This document shows, one piece after another, positions 1 to 7,044 of a DNA stretch of 8,963 bases. A program made the translations under genes and the position numbers. The stretch comes from CAIYRG01 sp035632215 (GTDB lineage Bacteria > Pseudomonadota > Alphaproteobacteria > Micropepsales > Micropepsaceae): assembly GCA_035632215.1 (NCBI GenBank), contig DASQHF010000199.1, forward strand, positions 1 to 8,963, given 5' to 3'. Below the pieces are notes generated by a model that saw only the letters and a list, made by a program, of their open reading frames with translations, was not told the DNA's origin and made no database searches. Position 1 is the first letter of the stretch, and each line of letters opens with the position of its first letter.

Positions 1-1353
1 CTTTGGGGGGCCTTCGATCCGGCTTCCGCCGACTTCCAGTTCGTCGAAAGCGCGTCCTGGCTCGGCGGCGGCATCACCTACAAGATGGGCGTCGACGGCA
101 TCTCGGTGCTGTTCGTGGTCTTGACCGCGTTCTTGATGCCCATCTGCATCGTCGCAAGCAAAGCGATGCACACCCGCGTACGCGAATACATGATTGCGTT
201 CCTCGTGCTCGAGACCCTCATGATCGGGGTCTTCACCGCGCTCGACCTGATCGTCTTCTACATCTTCTTCGAGGGTGGCCTCATCCCGATGTTTCTCATC
301 ATCGGCGTCTGGGGCGGGCCGCGGCGCGTCTACGCGACGTTCAAGTTCTTCCTCTACACGCTTCTGGGCTCCGTCCTGATGCTGCTTGCCATCATGGCGA
401 TGTACTGGCAGACGGGGACCTCGGACATCGTCGCGCTCTTGGACGGCACGCATCTGATTCCGCCCGCGATGCAGAGCTATCTCTTCTTCGCCTTCCTCGC
501 CTCCTTCGCGGTCAAGCTTCCGATGTGGCCGGTGCACACCTGGTTGCCGGATGCCCATGTCGAAGCGCCGACCGCGGGCTCGGTGATCCTCGCCGGCATT
601 CTCCTGAAGATGGGCGGATACGGATTCTTGCGCTTCTCGCTTCCCATGTTTCCCGTCGCTGCCGAGCGCTATGCGCCGCTGATGTTCACGCTCTCGCTTA
701 TCGCGATCGTCTACACCTCGCTTGTTGCGCTTGCGCAAGAAGACATGAAGAAGCTGATCGCCTATTCCTCAGTCGCGCATATGGGCCTCGTCACGCTGGG
801 CGCTTTCACTTTCAGCCACGAGGGGATCGACGGCGCCATCTTCCAGATGCTCTCGCACGGCATCGTCTCGGGCGCGCTGTTCCTTTGCGTCGGCGTCGTC
901 TACGACCGCATGCATACGCGCGAAATCTCCGCCTATGGCGGTCTCGTCAACCGCATGCCGATGTACGCGGCCTCCTTCATGGTGTTCACGCTCGCCAATG
1001 TCGGCTTGCCGGGCACAAGCGGTTTCGTGGGCGAGTTCCTCACCCTCCTTGCCGCCTTCCGCTTCAACACCTGGCTCGCGATCGTCGGCGCAACCGGTGT
1101 CATCCTTTCGGCCGCCTACGCGCTCTGGCTTTATCGCCGGATCATCTTCGGCGCGCTCGAGAAGACCAGTCTCCAGGGCATCATGGACTTGACGCCGCGC
1201 GAGGTCGCTTTCATGGCGCCGCTCGTCGCCGCCACGATCTTCTTCGGCGTTTATCCGAGGCCGATCTTCAATGTGACGCAGGCCTCGGTCGCCCATCTCG
1301 TCGAACTGCATGAGGCGGGGATCACGGCCGCCCGCGTCGGAGGTCCGCAATGA
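1..1353 (+). CDS. nuoM: NADH-quinone oxidoreductase subunit M (5' partial)
   Basis: NuoM is one of the antiporter-like, proton-pumping membrane subunits of respiratory complex I. The reading frame is open from base 1 with no start codon suited to the family, so about 50 N-terminal residues lie outside the window and 450 residues are visible. An ATG at 85 exists, but typical family sequence (a GVDGIS segment and the preceding W-L-G-G stretch) continues upstream of it, so it is internal. The key polar residues are present: Glu in the FFEGG segment (codon at 271-273, aligning with E. coli E144), Lys in FAVKLPMWP (514-516, K234) and Lys in ILLKMGGYG (607-609, K265). The 31-residue spacing of the two lysines matches E. 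coli. HTWLPDAHVEAPT and GTSGFVGEF are also family signatures. The gene ends in an ATGA overlap with nuoN, so the two are translationally coupled in the nuo operon. Confidence 0.97.
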   Translation, partial: LWGAFDPASADFQFVESASWLGGGITYKMGVDGISVLFVVLTAFLMPICIVASKAMHTRVREYMIAFLVLETLMIGVFTALDLIVFYIFFEGGLIPMFLIIGVWGGPRRVYATFKFFLYTLLGSVLMLLAIMAMYWQTGTSDIVALLDGTHLIPPAMQSYLFFAFLASFAVKLPMWPVHTWLPDAHVEAPTAGSVILAGILLKMGGYGFLRFSLPMFPVAAERYAPLMFTLSLIAIVYTSLVALAQEDMKKLIAYSSVAHMGLVTLGAFTFSHEGIDGAIFQMLSHGIVSGALFLCVGVVYDRMHTREISAYGGLVNRMPMYAASFMVFTLANVGLPGTSGFVGEFLTLLAAFRFNTWLAIVGATGVILSAAYALWLYRRIIFGALEKTSLQGIMDLTPREVAFMAPLVAATIFFGVYPRPIFNVTQASVAHLVELHEAGITAARVGGPQ

Positions 1354-2783
1354 ACCTCTCCGCCGACGCCGCCGTCGTTTTACCCGAGCTTATCGTTGCC
1401 GCCGGCGGCATGGCGCTCATGCTGCTGGGCGTCTTCTTAGGCGATCATGCACAGAAGCTCTTGTCCTATCTGAGCGTCGCGCTCTTCATCGGCGTTGCCG
1501 CGCTCATCTACGCCACTCCGGGCGGCAGTGCGTTTGCCGGTGCCTTCCGCGCCGACGCCTTCGCCGCCTTCATCAAGCTCCTCGTGCTCTTGGGCGCCGC
1601 GGTCGTCCTCATCATGAGCCAGGCTTATTTGGAGCGGGAGAAGATGGCCCGCTTCGAGTTCCCGGTGCTCGTCGTCTTTTCGGTCTTGGGCATGATGCTG
1701 ATGGCCTCCGCCGGGGACTTCATCACCCTCTATCTCGGGATGGAGCTGCAAAGCCTGGCGCTCTACGTGCTCGCCGCCTTCAATCGCGACAATCTGCGCT
1801 CCACCGAAGCCGGACTGAAATACTTCGTCTTGGGCGCACTCTCCTCCGGCATGATGCTGTACGGCATCTCGCTCATCTACGGTTTTGCCGGTGCGACCGG
1901 TTTCGCCAAGGTCTCGATGATCGTTCAGTCCGGCACGATCACCACCGGCGTCGTGTTCGGGCTCGTCTTCCTGATTTCAGGCCTTGCCTTCAAGATCGCG
2001 GCCGTGCCTTTCCATATGTGGACGCCCGACGTCTACGAGGGCGCGCCCACCCCGATCACGGCGTTCTTTTCGGCCTCGCCCAAGGTCGCCGCCATGGCGC
2101 TATTCGTGCGTGCGATGGCCGAAGCGCTTCCGTCCGCGCTCGATCAATGGCGCCAGATCGTGATCTTCATCGCCATTCTCTCGATGGCCTTGGGCGCGGT
2201 GGCGGCGATCGGCCAGAACAACATCAAGCGACTGATGGCGTATTCGTCCATCGCCAATATGGGTTATGCGCTCATCGGCCTTGCGACCGGAACGCCGGAC
2301 GGCGTGCAGGGCGTGCTTATCTATCTCGCGATCTACATCGTTACCAATATCGGTATCTTCGCCTGCATCCTCGCTATGCGACGCGGCGAAGCGATGGTCG
2401 AGAACATCCCCGATCTCGCGGGGCTGGCGCAATCGCGCCCCGGCTACGCCTTCATCTTCGCGATGCTGATGTTCTCGCTCGCGGGCATTCCCCCGCTCGC
2501 GGGATTCTTCGCCAAGTTCTACGTCTTCCTCGCCGCCATGAGGGCAGGCCTCTATCCGCTTGCGGTGATCGGCGTCGCCATCAGTGTGGTCGGCGCCTAT
2601 TACTATCTTCGCATCGTCAAGGTGATCTATTTCGATCCGCCGGCGCCCGAGTTCGAGCCCAAGATGGATCCGAGCCTCGCGACCGTGATCCTCGCCTCGG
2701 GCCTCTTCACGCTCTTCTTTGTCTTGGGCGCGGCGCCGCTCGTGGGTGCCGCCGGCGCTGCGGCCGCAGCGCTCTTTCCGTGA
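1350..2783 (+). CDS. nuoN: NADH-quinone oxidoreductase subunit N
   Basis: NuoN is the third antiporter-like proton-pumping subunit of complex I and normally the last gene of the nuo operon, as here. The 477-residue product is full length and almost entirely hydrophobic, with about 14 membrane segments. Conserved charged residues are visible: E132 in LGMELQSLALY (E. coli E133), K157 in GLKYFVLGA, K215 in LAFKIAAVPFHMW (K217) and K245 in SASPKVAAM (K247). The FHMWTPDVYEGAPTPI segment at 221-236 is diagnostic. The start is set by the ATGA overlap with nuoM and a GGAGG Shine-Dalgarno sequence at 1339-1343, six bases before the ATG. Nothing looks truncated or altered. The 3' side is a 196-bp gap with a large inverted repeat, which may mark the end of the operon. 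Confidence 0.98.
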   Translation: MNLSADAAVVLPELIVAAGGMALMLLGVFLGDHAQKLLSYLSVALFIGVAALIYATPGGSAFAGAFRADAFAAFIKLLVLLGAAVVLIMSQAYLEREKMARFEFPVLVVFSVLGMMLMASAGDFITLYLGMELQSLALYVLAAFNRDNLRSTEAGLKYFVLGALSSGMMLYGISLIYGFAGATGFAKVSMIVQSGTITTGVVFGLVFLISGLAFKIAAVPFHMWTPDVYEGAPTPITAFFSASPKVAAMALFVRAMAEALPSALDQWRQIVIFIAILSMALGAVAAIGQNNIKRLMAYSSIANMGYALIGLATGTPDGVQGVLIYLAIYIVTNIGIFACILAMRRGEAMVENIPDLAGLAQSRPGYAFIFAMLMFSLAGIPPLAGFFAKFYVFLAAMRAGLYPLAVIGVAISVVGAYYYLRIVKVIYFDPPAPEFEPKMDPSLATVILASGLFTLFFVLGAAPLVGAAGAAAAALFP

Positions 2784-2798
2784 ATGCAGCACCCAGCT

Positions 2799-2957
2799 TG
2801 TCATGGCCCGCGCACATGGGCCACCCAGGTGGGGCCCCGCGAATTTCGAAAACGGGCCGGCGAAGATTTCAAGCCACCGGACAATCAAGATCTGCGGCGT
2901 AACTCTTGCGATCTGAGGGTGTTTCGCCTGGGTGGCCCGCGTGCGCGGGCGATGACA
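2799..2957. repeat. 159-bp palindromic intergenic element, copy 1
   Basis: This element fills most of the 196-bp gap between nuoN and birA. Two 31-base arms, 2799-2829 and 2927-2957, are inverted copies of each other with 28 of 31 positions matching. The outer ends are TGTCAT and ATGACA. The left arm carries GGCCCGCGCA then GGGCCACCCAGG, and the right arm is its complement. The right arm also holds its own hairpin (GCCCGC-GTGC-GCGGGC, 2935-2950), followed by a short T-rich run (ATTTTCTT), so it could act as a weak terminator for the nuo operon. The 97 bases between the arms show no gene. The same TGTCAT/ATGACA ends recur at 6865-6999 and 7982-8127. It resembles the mobile or dispersed palindromic repeats seen between genes in many alphaproteobacteria; I cannot name the family. 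Confidence 0.8.
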
Positions 2958-2979
2958 TTTTCTTATCTATGGTGAAAAG

Positions 2980-3729
2980 GTGGACGGGACGCACGCGACT
3001 GCGAACCGTAATCCTGATGGCCTCAGGCTCATCATCCATGAGACGCTGGACTCCACCAACGAGGAAGCGCGCCGTCTTGCGGAAAAAGGCGAACGCGGTC
3101 CGCTTTGGATATTAGCCAGCTGCCAGACCGCGGGCCGCGGCCGCCGCGGCCGCAACTGGATTTCAGAAGAGGGCAATCTCTTCGCGACGCTGCTCTTGAA
3201 CCCGCAGGGAGACAAAGCCCACTGGCCGCAGCTTGGTTTCGCGATGGCGCTTGGCACAGCCGAGATGCTGGAGGCCTACACGTCCGCTACCGAGGTGAAG
3301 CTCAAATGGCCGAACGACGTACTCGTCCAGGGACGGAAGATCGCCGGGATCCTGCTCGAGGCTTATGGCGATGCGCTCGCCATTGGCGTCGGCGTTAACT
3401 TGAAGAGCGCTCCGGAAGGGACAGAATTCCCGGCGATTTCGTTTGAACGCGCAACGGGCAATGCGCCCGATCCGCAATCGGCGCTTGCGGTTCTCGCGGG
3501 CCGCATGCACGCGTGGTATGAGGTCTGGTGCGAGCAAGGATTTCACCCGCTAAAGCGCGCCTGGCTCGCGCGCGCATACGGCCTCGGCGGACCGATGACC
3601 GCGCGGCTCGCCAACGAGGAGTTGAACGGCGTGTTCGAAGCACTGGACGAGGATGGCGCGCTGATGCTGCGTATGGCCGACGGCGCGCACAGGCGCGTCA
3701 CCGCGGCGGACATCTTCTTGCCGGGTTGA
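2980..3729 (+). CDS. birA: Biotin--[acetyl-CoA-carboxylase] ligase, group I (no HTH domain)
   Basis: BirA activates biotin with ATP to biotinyl-AMP and transfers it to the carrier domain of acetyl-CoA carboxylase and related biotin enzymes in the cytoplasm. The 249-residue product begins directly with the catalytic domain (DSTNEEA at 24-30) and lacks the N-terminal DNA-binding domain of E. coli BirA, so it should not be a repressor. Active-site signatures are GRGRRGRNW (52-60), KWPNDVL (109-115), the catalytic-type lysine in GRKIAGILLE (K120) and GVGVN (136-140). A small C-terminal domain follows from about residue 200. The GTG at 2980 is the only plausible start: an in-frame stop lies at 2953-2955 and the next Met is residue 89. 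No good Shine-Dalgarno sequence precedes it, suggesting modest expression. coaX follows two bases after the stop. Confidence 0.95.
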   Translation: MDGTHATANRNPDGLRLIIHETLDSTNEEARRLAEKGERGPLWILASCQTAGRGRRGRNWISEEGNLFATLLLNPQGDKAHWPQLGFAMALGTAEMLEAYTSATEVKLKWPNDVLVQGRKIAGILLEAYGDALAIGVGVNLKSAPEGTEFPAISFERATGNAPDPQSALAVLAGRMHAWYEVWCEQGFHPLKRAWLARAYGLGGPMTARLANEELNGVFEALDEDGALMLRMADGAHRRVTAADIFLPG

Positions 3730-3731
3730 TC

Positions 3732-4529
3732 ATGCTCCTCGCGATCGACGCCGGAAATACCAACATCGTCTTCGCGGTCTGCGAGGGCGAAACCATTCGC
3801 GCGCAGTGGCGCGCCATCACCAAGACCATTCGGACCGCGGACGAATACGGCGTCTGGCTGGCCGACTTATTGGCCCTCCAGGACATGAAGCTCTCCGATC
3901 TTAAGTCGGCGATCATCTCCTGCGTGGTGCCCGACGCGCTCTTCGACTTGAGGAACCTCTGCCGCCGTTACCTCAAGTGCGAGCCCTTGGTCGTCGGCAC
4001 GCCCGAGGTCCCGCTCGGCATCAAGATCGATTACGATCGCCCGGATAGCGTCGGCGCCGATCGGCTCGCCGATGCCGTGGCCGGCCACGCGCTCTATGGC
4101 GGACCGCTGATCGTCGTCGATTTCGGTACCGCGACGACGTTCAATGTCGTCAGTGAAACCGGCGACTACGAAGGCGGCGTAATCGCGCCTGGCGTCAATC
4201 TCTCGGCCGAGGCGCTCCACCATGCCACGGCGCTCTTGCCGCGGGTCGCGTTCCACAGAACCGCGACGGTTATCGGCAAGGACACCGTCACCGCGATGCA
4301 ATCCGGCATGTATTGGGGCTATGTCAGCTTCATCGAAGGACTCGTCTCGCGGATCAAGGCCGAGTACGGCAAGCCGATGACGGTCGTCGCCACGGGCGGC
4401 CTGGCCTCGATCTTCCAGCGTCAGGTGTCGGGCATCGATCATGTCGATCCGGACTTGACCGTTAAGGGGCTCATGCTCATCCACGCGCGCAACCGCGAAC
4501 GCGCAAAACAGCTTCCGCCTTCGGAATGA
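3732..4529 (+). CDS. coaX: Type III pantothenate kinase
   Basis: CoaX phosphorylates pantothenate, the first step of coenzyme A synthesis. It belongs to the ASKHA fold and, as known for type III enzymes, is insensitive to CoA feedback and needs a monovalent cation. The 265-residue product has normal family length. Visible motifs are the N-terminal phosphate loop DAGNTN (6-11), GADRL (109-112 region, with the catalytic-base Asp at 110), DFGTATTF (130-137), GGVIAPGVN (148-156) and the adenosine-side TGG (221-223). The ATG at 3732 gives the canonical start MLLAIDAGNTN; the frame is open further upstream inside birA, but that extension is not family-like. The two-base gap after birA implies co-translation. 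Placing biotin attachment and CoA synthesis together fits supply of cofactors for acyl-CoA carboxylases. Confidence 0.96.
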   Translation: MLLAIDAGNTNIVFAVCEGETIRAQWRAITKTIRTADEYGVWLADLLALQDMKLSDLKSAIISCVVPDALFDLRNLCRRYLKCEPLVVGTPEVPLGIKIDYDRPDSVGADRLADAVAGHALYGGPLIVVDFGTATTFNVVSETGDYEGGVIAPGVNLSAEALHHATALLPRVAFHRTATVIGKDTVTAMQSGMYWGYVSFIEGLVSRIKAEYGKPMTVVATGGLASIFQRQVSGIDHVDPDLTVKGLMLIHARNRERAKQLPPSE

Positions 4530-4562
4530 ACGTGCGCTTCGAACGTTATCCTTTCTACGCCA

Positions 4563-6215
4563 ATGTCTGAAAGCACCGGATCCGATTCCGAGCTCCTCTT
4601 CCTTCCCTTGGGCGGGGCAGGGGAGATCGGAATGAATTTGAACTGCTACGGCTACGGTACGCCCGAGGGCCGCGCCTGGATCATCATCGATTGCGGCGTG
4701 ATGTTCGGTCGCGAGACCTCGACCCCCGGTATCGATCTGATGCTGCCCGACGTCCGCTTCCTGGAAGAGAACCGCGAGGACATCTTGGGTCTCGTCCTCA
4801 CCCATGGCCACGAAGACCACATTGGCGCGGTCGCCCATCTCTGGCCGAGGCTGCGCTGCCCCGTCTACGCGACGCCCTTCACGGCGAGGCTCTTGGAAGA
4901 CAAGCTCGAAGAGGCGGACTTGAAAGATTTCGTCAAGCTGAAAGTCGTGCCCTTGGGTGGACGCGTGAAGCTTGGGCCGTTCGACCTCGAGCTTATCTCG
5001 ATCACCCATTCCATCCCGGAACCCAACGCCGTCGCGATCCGCACGCCCTTGGGCGTCGTCGTGCATACCGGGGACTGGAAGATCGACCCCGACCCGCAAT
5101 TGGGCGAGACGACGGATGACCGCGCGTTGCGGAAACTCGGACAGGAAGGCGTCATCGCCTGCGTTTGCGACTCGACCAACGCGCTCGTGTCGGGCGAGTC
5201 CGGCTCGGAGGCCCGCGTCAAGCGCTCGCTGCACGATCTCATCGGCACGCTGAGAGGCCGCGTGGCTGTGACGGCCTTCGCCTCGAATGTCGCGCGCCTG
5301 GATTCGATTGCGCATGCCGCACGCGCCCACGGACGCGAGGTCATCCTTGTTGGCCGCGCCATGCGCCACATGGTGACCTGTGCACGCGAGACGGGCTATT
5401 TGAAGGACTTCCCGCCCGTTCGCGAGGAAGAGGATGCGCCGCGGCTTCCACCCGAGCGCGTGCTCTTTCTCTGCACTGGAAGCCAGGGCGAGCCGCGGGC
5501 GGCGCTTTCCCGCATCGCCGCGGGCGAGCACCCTTACGTCAACTTGGGCGAAGGCGACTCCGTCGTCTTCTCCTCGCGCATTATTCCGGGAAACGAGCTC
5601 GCGATCTTCGAGCTGCAAAATCGGCTCGCGGCAAGGGGCGTGGCGGTCTTAACCGAGCGCGACCATTTCGTGCACGTCTCCGGACACCCGGCGCGCGATG
5701 AGCTCGCGGCGATGTATTCCTGGGTCAAGCCGCGCATCGCGGTCCCCGTTCATGGCGAGATCCGCCACATGAGCGAGCACGCCCGCTTCGCGCGCGAGCT
5801 CCAGGTTCCCGAGGCGATCGTCGCCCAGAACGGCCAGATGGTGAGGCTCGCGCCGGGGAGGGCGGAAATCGTCGACGAGACGCCGTCAGGACGGCTGTAT
5901 CTCGACGGCCGCATCTTGACGCACGAAGACGAAGGCTATGCGCGTGCCCGCCGCAGTCTTGGTTTTGCCGGTTTCATCGGCGTGACGCTGATCGTCGACC
6001 GCAAGGGGCGCTTGGCGGCAGATCCCGTGCTCCATATGGAGGGGATTCCGGAAGCCGTCTTCACACCGGTGAAGGAAGCCGTGGATCGCGCGCTCAACGG
6101 CAAACGCCGCTTCGACGAGGATCTGACCGAACAGGTTCGCATTGCGGCGCGGCGCGCGGCGAACGACGTCTGGGGCAAGAAGCCCGTGGTGCGGGTCCAG
6201 ACTGCCGAAGTGTGA
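4563..6215 (+). CDS. rnj: Ribonuclease J
   Basis: RNase J is a cytoplasmic metallo-beta-lactamase/beta-CASP nuclease with 5'-to-3' exonuclease and endonuclease activity in mRNA decay and rRNA 5' maturation; it is known from alphaproteobacteria as well as Gram-positives. The 550-residue protein has a complete set of zinc ligands: HGHEDH (81-86), His149 in ITHSIPE, Asp171 in HTGDWK and His398 in PVHGE. The beta-CASP domain sits roughly between 205 and 365, with TAFASNVAR (237-245) and GSQGEP (306-311). HVSGHP (371-376) lies where the fold returns to the MBL domain. A C-terminal domain follows from about 450. The ATG at 4563 lies 33 bases after coaX with no strong Shine-Dalgarno sequence; LPLGGAGEIGMN at 14-25 is the usual N-terminal signature. 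The gene appears intact. Confidence 0.97.
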   Translation: MSESTGSDSELLFLPLGGAGEIGMNLNCYGYGTPEGRAWIIIDCGVMFGRETSTPGIDLMLPDVRFLEENREDILGLVLTHGHEDHIGAVAHLWPRLRCPVYATPFTARLLEDKLEEADLKDFVKLKVVPLGGRVKLGPFDLELISITHSIPEPNAVAIRTPLGVVVHTGDWKIDPDPQLGETTDDRALRKLGQEGVIACVCDSTNALVSGESGSEARVKRSLHDLIGTLRGRVAVTAFASNVARLDSIAHAARAHGREVILVGRAMRHMVTCARETGYLKDFPPVREEEDAPRLPPERVLFLCTGSQGEPRAALSRIAAGEHPYVNLGEGDSVVFSSRIIPGNELAIFELQNRLAARGVAVLTERDHFVHVSGHPARDELAAMYSWVKPRIAVPVHGEIRHMSEHARFARELQVPEAIVAQNGQMVRLAPGRAEIVDETPSGRLYLDGRILTHEDEGYARARRSLGFAGFIGVTLIVDRKGRLAADPVLHMEGIPEAVFTPVKEAVDRALNGKRRFDEDLTEQVRIAARRAANDVWGKKPVVRVQTAEV

Positions 6216-6226
6216 TAGGAAGGGCC

Positions 6227-6463
6227 ATGAATTGGGCCCTTGGACTCGCGATCTACATCATCATCTGGTGGACCATGCTGTTCACCATTTTGCCCTTCGG
6301 CATCAAGAGCCAACAAGAGGCCAAGCAGGTGGTTCCCGGAAGCGAGCCTGGAGCTCCGACGCTTCCGCGTTTGGGTAGGAAACTGCTCGTCAACACCGTT
6401 ATTTCTACAGTCCTTTGGCTGATCGCCGACTACGCCTACATCCATTATTACCTCCAGCCTTAG
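6227..6463 (+). CDS. DUF1467 family small membrane protein
   Basis: This 78-residue protein matches the alphaproteobacterial DUF1467 family, whose function is unknown. It has a first membrane segment with the signature IYIIIWWTMLFTILPFG (about residues 9-25), a short conserved loop with P-G-S-E-P-G-A-P-T and RKLL, and a second membrane segment (about 52-72). The frame is open from a GTG at 6212 that overlaps rnj, but the ATG at 6227 has AGGAAGGG (6217-6224) just upstream and gives the standard MNW start, so I chose it. It sits 11 bases after the rnj stop and is probably in the same transcript. In many relatives a methylmalonyl-CoA epimerase gene lies between rnj and this gene; here it does not. 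Confidence 0.92.
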   Translation: MNWALGLAIYIIIWWTMLFTILPFGIKSQQEAKQVVPGSEPGAPTLPRLGRKLLVNTVISTVLWLIADYAYIHYYLQP

Positions 6464-6499
6464 CCGATCGTTCAGCTTTTAGGCCCTAGGCTGTGTCCC

Positions 6500-6835
6500 A
6501 TGACAAGAGTCTGGGCGTATGCGCTGATTGTCCTTGCGATCCCCTCTTGCGCCGGGGCCGCGTCGGCACCGCCGTCTGCGCCCGCCAACCCGACCTGCAT
6601 CGACGCGAAGAATTCTCCCGACTACACGCCGGGCGTCGATGCGCGCGGGAAGGCGGTCGCTCCGGCCGATTTACCGACGCAAGGCAATGTCGAAGTCAGC
6701 ACGCACGTCTTCGCCGAAGTACGTACGAACAATCGCCAGGTCCCGCGCGTGGGCGTCGAGGTCAATCTCGACGCGTTGAGACAGCTTCCGCCCTGTCCGC
6801 CGGCACCCAAGAAACCGATCGTCCACGAACACTGA
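6500..6835 (+). CDS. Small secreted protein of unknown function
   Basis: I do not recognise a named family for this 111-residue protein. It has a clear export signal: charged start (MTR), hydrophobic core to about residue 14, then PSCAGAA. Two processing modes are possible: signal peptidase I after AGA (about residue 20-21), or lipoprotein processing at C17, though the IPS-C context is a poor lipobox. The mature part is Pro/Ala-rich at first, then has the phrase DYTPGVDARGKAVAPADLP (41-59), a pattern seen in small hypothetical proteins of alphaproteobacteria. A beta-rich stretch with VEVSTHVFAEVR and VGVEVNLD follows, and it ends with a PPCPPAPKKP tail. Mature cysteines C33 and C99 could form a disulfide. 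The gap to the DUF1467 gene is 36 bases, so co-transcription is possible. Confidence 0.75.
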   Translation: MTRVWAYALIVLAIPSCAGAASAPPSAPANPTCIDAKNSPDYTPGVDARGKAVAPADLPTQGNVEVSTHVFAEVRTNNRQVPRVGVEVNLDALRQLPPCPPAPKKPIVHEH

Positions 6836-6864
6836 ACGGGACTGTTTCTATAAGAACAAAACAT

Positions 6865-6999
6865 TTGTCATCCCCGGCGAACGCCAGCCGAAGGCTCGCG
6901 TGAGGGAAGGGGACCCAGCACGTCTGGATCGTGATGCGCCTCGATTCCCTTCCCCTCGCACGAACCGCGATGCGGTTCATGCTCGGCCGGGAATGACAA
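6865..6999. repeat. 135-bp palindromic intergenic element, copy 2
   Basis: This element lies in the 209-bp gap between the small secreted protein gene and the transporter gene. Its ends are 14-base inverted copies with one mismatch (6865-6878, TTGTCATCCCCGGC; 6986-6999, GCCGGGAATGACAA). Inside are AGCC-GAA-GGCT (6886-6896), a purine-rich GAGGGAAGGGGACCCAGC stretch (6902-6919), a pyrimidine-rich CCCTTCCCC counterpart (6947-6955) and a perfect 7-bp hairpin GAACCGC-GAT-GCGGTTC (6962-6978). The single strand could therefore fold into one long, multiply interrupted stem. GGGGACCCAGC at 6909-6919 is repeated exactly at 8041-8051 in copy 3. No coding potential is apparent. The remaining bases of the gap (6836-6864 and 7000-7044) show no convincing promoter. 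Confidence 0.8.
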
Positions 7000-7044
7000 C
7001 ATTAGGGTCTTGACCATCGCGCGCCTTCATGGCGGGTTGCACCC

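Noticed and set aside
3..1313. 436-codon + strand frame overlapping nuoM
   Set aside because: It is Arg/His-rich without domain signatures, while the alternative frame encodes canonical NuoM; it is an out-of-frame shadow.
1310..2902. 530-codon + strand frame overlapping nuoN
   Set aside because: Arg-rich composition and no recognisable motifs; NuoN occupies another frame with all expected key residues.
2784..2975. Short frames within the nuoN-birA gap
   Set aside because: They are contained in the inverted-repeat element and read through its palindromic arms; no ribosome-binding site or homology is evident.
3867..5618. 583-codon open frame on the minus strand opposite coaX and rnj
   Set aside because: It lies antisense to two clearly conserved genes, has the Arg/Asp/Glu/His-rich composition typical of the reverse of GC-rich coding DNA, and shows no family motifs.
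6212..6226. GTG start for the DUF1467 gene overlapping rnj
   Set aside because: The ATG at 6227 has a proper Shine-Dalgarno sequence and gives the family-typical N-terminus; the GTG would add five residues over the ribosome-binding site.
7010..7044. TTGACC near 7010 as a -35 box for the transporter gene
   Set aside because: No acceptable -10 sequence is found at 16-18 bases; the region is GC-rich and the match is probably chance.
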